The notes under the pieces: model-generated
What the model saw: the letters and a program-made list of their open reading frames with translations, nothing else
Databases searched by the model: none
Told to the model about the DNA's origin: nothing
Source of the DNA: an uncultured Bacilli bacterium
GTDB taxonomy: Bacteria > Bacillota_I > Bacilli_A > RF39 > UBA660
Length of the DNA stretch: 8,719 nt
Assembly (NCBI GenBank): GCA_947628125.1
Contig: CANQYR010000039.1
Location: forward strand, 1 to 8,719
Reading direction: 5' to 3'
Part shown: piece after piece, positions 6,857 to 8,719 of the stretch
How positions within the stretch are numbered: the stretch's first letter is position 1
Layout: each line of letters opens with the position of its first letter
Translations under genes and position numbers: made by a program

Positions 6857-7522
6857 GTGATTAAGATTGGAATTTTTCCCAATATTTTGGATGAGGATAA
6901 TAAATATGAGACTAAGTTTGTTTATTTAAAACGTTATTTAGATCATCTTGATGCTGTGCCTATTTTACTTGTTATCAAAGATGATTTGGTGATAGATGAA
7001 CATTTATCGATGTGTGATTGTTTTTTAATACCGGGTGGGGATAGTATTTCCAAAGCTTGTATTAATCTTTTGAAGTATGCTTATGAATGTAAAAAGCCTG
7101 TTTTGGGTATATGTCTTGGTATGCAAGCTCTAGCGGTTTTTTCAAGTATTGATGATTTTTCTTCTTTATCTTTGGCAGAGGATTTTGTTGTTAAGAAGAT
7201 TGGTGATGATAGTCATTTTAAGGTGAAGGAGAAGGTTTTGGATATTTCTTCTTCTTTGCATCCCATTTTTATTGAGCCTAGTTCAAGGTTATATCGGTAT
7301 GTTAATAAGCAGATTATTGATGTTCATAGTTTTCATTTAGATATGGTTAGTCATATTTCGAAGTTGTTTAAGGTTAGTGCTTTTAGTTATGATGGCGTTT
7401 TAGAAGGTATTGAAAGTACTGATGATTGGTTAGCAATTGGATTACAGTTTCATCCTGAGTTAGGAAATGATTTGATTATAGAGGGGTTTATTAATGATGT
7501 AAGGTTATTAAAGGAGGAGTAA
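6857..7522 (+). CDS. Class-I glutamine amidotransferase-like hydrolase (peptidase C26, PuuD-like), substrate unknown
   Basis: A 221-residue single-domain protein with the triad-type glutaminase fold. The oxyanion-loop motif IPGGD is at 58-62, the nucleophile C86 sits in the elbow GICLGMQ (84-90), and H199 with E201 form the partner motif FHPEL. The IPGG and GICLGMQ pattern and the stand-alone form point to the gamma-glutamyl-gamma-aminobutyrate hydrolase branch, cytosolic enzymes that cleave gamma-glutamyl amides. It is a little shorter than PuuD-type proteins (about 250). No synthase partner lies next to it, so it is unlikely to be the glutaminase subunit of a biosynthetic enzyme. Start GTG 6857 is five bases after GGTGAT (6846-6851), 29 bases after the polA stop. 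It overlaps the mutM SD at its own 3' end. Its role inside a repair operon is unexplained. Confidence 0.8.
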   Translation: MIKIGIFPNILDEDNKYETKFVYLKRYLDHLDAVPILLVIKDDLVIDEHLSMCDCFLIPGGDSISKACINLLKYAYECKKPVLGICLGMQALAVFSSIDDFSSLSLAEDFVVKKIGDDSHFKVKEKVLDISSSLHPIFIEPSSRLYRYVNKQIIDVHSFHLDMVSHISKLFKVSAFSYDGVLEGIESTDDWLAIGLQFHPELGNDLIIEGFINDVRLLKEE

Positions 7523-7524
7523 AT

Positions 7525-8343
7525 ATGCCAGAGATTGCTGAGGTAGAAACAGTTAGAAATACTTTAAAGCAAAGAATTTTAGGTAAGAAAATTGTAAGTG
7601 TTGATGTTTATTATGAGAAAATGATTGATGGGGATGTATCTGCTTTTAAAAATTTATTAATCGGTAAGAGTTTTAATGATATTAAAAGAATTGGTAAGTG
7701 GTTAATATTTTGTTTAGATGGTTATGTTTTGTTAAGTCATTTACGGATGGAGGGCAAGTTTTTTATTAAGCCTTGTGATGATGAGGCAACTAAGCATGAG
7801 CATGTTGTTTTTACTTTTAGTGATCAAAGTACGCTTAGGTATCATGATACGCGAAAGTTTGGTAGGATGATTTTATTAAAAGAGGATGAGTATTTAGATT
7901 ATCCAGCAATTTTGAAGCAAGGTATCGAGCCTATTAGTAAAGATTTAAATAAGGATTATTTATATGAGAAGTTGTATAAGAAAAATATACCTATGAAAAG
8001 TTTATTGCTTGATCAAAGTATTATTAGTGGTCTTGGCAATATTTATGCTGATGAGGTTTTATTTGCGGCGAATGTTAATCCTTTAAAGTTAGGAAAGGAT
8101 ATAACAATTGATGAGTGTGATAGGATTGTCAAGGCTTCTAATGATATTATTTTGAGGGCAATTGAGTGTGGTGGGACAACTATTAGAAGTTATACGTCTA
8201 GTTTAGGTGTTACGGGAAGGTTTCAACAACATTTAAAGGTTCATAAGAGGGAAAATTGTGAGTGTTTTGTTTGTCATGGCATTATTAAAAGGGTAAAAGT
8301 TGGTGGTCGTAGTACTTATTTTTGTCCGAATTGTCAAAAATAA
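7525..8343 (+). CDS. mutM: Formamidopyrimidine-DNA glycosylase (8-oxoguanine glycosylase/AP lyase)
   Basis: A 272-residue MutM/Fpg. It excises 8-oxoguanine and formamidopyrimidines from DNA and cuts the abasic site by beta,delta-elimination. The catalytic N-terminus is present: P2, the Schiff-base residue after Met removal, and E3, E6. K58 in IGKWL is the conserved damage-side lysine (Lys57 of the processed E. coli enzyme). The H2TH helix shows GLGNIYADE (169-177, N172). The C-terminal zinc finger is C247-x2-C250-x16-C267-x2-C270 with the conserved R262 (GGRSTYFC). Length is normal. The usual PELPEVET start reads PEIAEVET. The SD AGGAGG (7512-7517) lies inside the end of the preceding gene, seven bases from ATG 7525 and two bases after that gene's stop, so translation is coupled. 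Last gene of the polA operon, followed by a terminator. Nei/endonuclease VIII is less likely given these motifs. Confidence 0.96.
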   Translation: MPEIAEVETVRNTLKQRILGKKIVSVDVYYEKMIDGDVSAFKNLLIGKSFNDIKRIGKWLIFCLDGYVLLSHLRMEGKFFIKPCDDEATKHEHVVFTFSDQSTLRYHDTRKFGRMILLKEDEYLDYPAILKQGIEPISKDLNKDYLYEKLYKKNIPMKSLLLDQSIISGLGNIYADEVLFAANVNPLKLGKDITIDECDRIVKASNDIILRAIECGGTTIRSYTSSLGVTGRFQQHLKVHKRENCECFVCHGIIKRVKVGGRSTYFCPNCQK

Positions 8344-8370
8344 TATTTTTAGAATTTTATTTATAAAGTT

Positions 8371-8399
8371 AAAAAACTGTCAATTATGGCAGTTTTTTT
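8371..8399 (+). terminator. Intrinsic terminator of the polA-C26-mutM operon (bidirectional)
   Basis: An 11-bp stem pairs AAAAAACTGTC (8371-8381) with GGCAGTTTTTT (8388-8398), with one T-G wobble and the loop AATTAT. Seven T (8393-8399) close it on the + strand. The A-run on the left becomes a T-run on the other strand, so it should stop transcription from both sides. Confidence 0.85.
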
Positions 8400-8411
8400 G
8401 TAAAGTTTACA
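8399..8411. promoter_or_regulatory. Palindrome TGTAAA-G-TTTACA, operator candidate
   Basis: A perfect 13-base palindrome directly after the terminator T-run and about 25 bases upstream of a candidate -35 (8434). It resembles a repressor half-site pair in size but lacks the central CG of a cre site. The regulator is unknown, and chance is possible in A/T-rich DNA. Confidence 0.3.
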
Positions 8412-8433
8412 CAAATATAAAAAAAAGCAAATT

Positions 8434-8461
8434 TTGACCATTTTAAGGAAATTTGTATACA
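8434..8461 (+). promoter_or_regulatory. Candidate distal promoter for the right-hand small ORFs
   Basis: TTGACC (8434-8439), 16 bases, then TATACA (8456-8461). The -10 lies inside the perfect palindrome TTTGTATACAAA (8452-8463), which could be its operator. Initiation near 8468 would place the hairpin at 8467-8491 at the extreme 5' end of the RNA. Confidence 0.4.
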
Positions 8462-8491
8462 AAAAAGGAAAATCTGCTAAGCAAATTTTCC
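8461..8491 (-). terminator. Hairpin with T-run on the - strand: leftward terminator or 5'-leader stem
   Basis: GGAAAATCTGC (8467-8477) pairs with GCAAATTTTCC (8481-8491) around a TAA loop: 11 bp with one mismatch. Six A precede it on the + strand, so on the - strand it is a stem plus TTTTTT, the form of an intrinsic terminator for leftward transcription. On the + strand no T-run follows, so there it would only be a leader hairpin. The right arm repeats AAGCAAATTTT (8479-8489), also found at 8425-8435. Confidence 0.5.
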
Positions 8492-8523
8492 AAAAGTGCT
8501 TACAAAATAGAAAATTTGGTGAT

Positions 8524-8552
8524 TTGCCAATCATCTTCTAATGTTTTAATAT
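8524..8552 (+). promoter_or_regulatory. Candidate proximal promoter of the 28-codon ORF
   Basis: TTGCCA (8524-8529), exactly 17 bases, then TAATAT (8547-8552). Initiation near 8559 leaves a short leader holding the strong SD at 8562-8573. The -35 sits in the loop and right arm of a small dyad, GGTGATT-TGCC-AATCATC (8518-8535, one G-T wobble). Confidence 0.5.
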
Positions 8553-8577
8553 GGAAAACGGAAAGGGGGTGATTGAA

Positions 8578-8664
8578 ATGAAAGGGATAAATAAAATTGA
8601 AAGAAAGGATGGTATTATTATGAAGAAATTCTGGAAAGGAAAATATGATAGACCTTTTTGTTAA
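8578..8664 (+). CDS. Small basic protein or leader peptide, 28 residues, unrecognised
   Basis: ATG 8578 follows a near-perfect SD (AAAGGGGGTGAT, 8562-8573) by four bases, among the best ribosome sites in the window, and a promoter lies in front. The product starts MKGINKIERKDGII, continues MKKFWKGKYDRPFC, and is strongly basic with about nine lysines and arginines. An internal ATG at 8620 behind AAAGGA (8604-8609) could give the last 14 residues alone. It has no membrane segment and I recognise no family. The stop at 8662 falls inside a second ORF that starts at 8645 in the +1 frame. It could be a leader peptide, a true small protein, or the first part of a gene broken by a frameshift near CCTTTTTGTTAA. 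Confidence 0.45.
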   Translation: MKGINKIERKDGIIMKKFWKGKYDRPFC

Positions 8665-8719
8665 TGTCAATATAAAAATGTACAAAAATGGGAATTTAAG
8701 TATGTACAAAAATGGGAAT
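8645..8719 (+). CDS. Start of a repeat-containing ORF running off the window, unrecognised
   Basis: ATG 8645 follows AAAGGA (8635-8640) by four bases and opens a frame with no stop in the remaining 25 codons. It begins MIDLFVNVNIK and then repeats the octapeptide MYKNGNLS, encoded by a 24-bp unit (8678-8701), with the second copy cut by the window edge. It overlaps the end of the 28-codon ORF by 20 bases in the +1 frame, so translation could be coupled. Too little is visible to assign a function; a non-coding repeat is the alternative. Confidence 0.35.
   Translation, partial: MIDLFVNVNIKMYKNGNLSMYKNGN
8678..8719 (+). repeat. 24-bp tandem direct repeat, at least 1.75 copies
   Basis: ATGTACAAAAATGGGAAT occurs at 8678-8695 and again, base for base, at 8702-8719, separated by TTAAGT. 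The period is 24 bases, an exact multiple of three. The array continues to, and probably past, the window edge, so the copy number is unknown. Confidence 0.85.

Noticed and set aside
8500..8709. Open frame of 69 codons on the - strand, rich in Phe and Ile
   Set aside because: It starts at TTG without any SD, overlaps the better-supported + strand small ORFs with their strong SD, and its composition is what A/T-rich DNA gives by chance.
8399..8719. CRISPR array
   Set aside because: The direct repeats are an in-frame tandem of 24 bases with a 6-base spacer, and the 11-base AAGCAAATTTT pair is isolated; neither has repeat-spacer structure.

Overview
The window is AT-rich DNA from what looks like a low-GC Gram-positive bacterium (Bacillota, probably class Bacilli). 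The evidence is the strong Shine-Dalgarno (SD) sites complementary to a Bacillus-type 16S tail, the extended -10 promoters with a TRTG element, a long RecX, a Pol I with a dead proofreading domain, and TGA used as a stop (recX ends in TGA), which excludes the Mycoplasma code. Coding strands are very rich in G and T and poor in C. All protein genes run on the + strand, which suggests leading-strand DNA. An uncultured or host-associated Bacilli lineage is plausible, but I cannot name a genus.

Layout. (1) 1-110: the 5' part of a tRNA-Val(UAC) on the - strand with a consensus promoter. (2) 138-684: a small ferritin-like diiron protein behind a perfect palindrome. (3) 689-3379: a two-gene operon of a CrtI/RetSat-like FAD oxidoreductase and a flavin/[2Fe-2S] NAD(P)H reductase, with overlapping reading frames and an extended -10 promoter. 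(4) 3400-4198: recX with its own promoter, which contains a LexA-like dyad. (5) 4208-8399: an operon of polA, a class-I glutamine-amidotransferase-like hydrolase (peptidase C26) and mutM, with a consensus promoter at the front and a clear intrinsic terminator at the end. (6) 8399-8719: a right-hand region with three palindromes or hairpins, two candidate promoters, a 28-codon small ORF with a near-perfect SD, and an overlapping ORF that leaves the window through a 24-bp in-frame repeat.

How the genes may fit together. recX, polA and mutM are a DNA-repair group: RecA modulation, gap filling and 8-oxoguanine removal. The left-hand genes form a redox group. The reductase carries NAD(P)H, FAD and [2Fe-2S] sites and could feed electrons to the CrtI-like flavoenzyme, making that enzyme a reductase (saturase) rather than an oxidative desaturase. 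The ferritin-like protein could handle peroxide, oxygen or iron. Oxidative stress would link both groups, but that link is inference from gene order only.

Several genes start at TTG or GTG placed 4-5 bases after a GGTGAT-type SD, so the longest open frames overstate their N-termini. I give corrected starts for the ferritin-like gene, the reductase gene, recX and polA.
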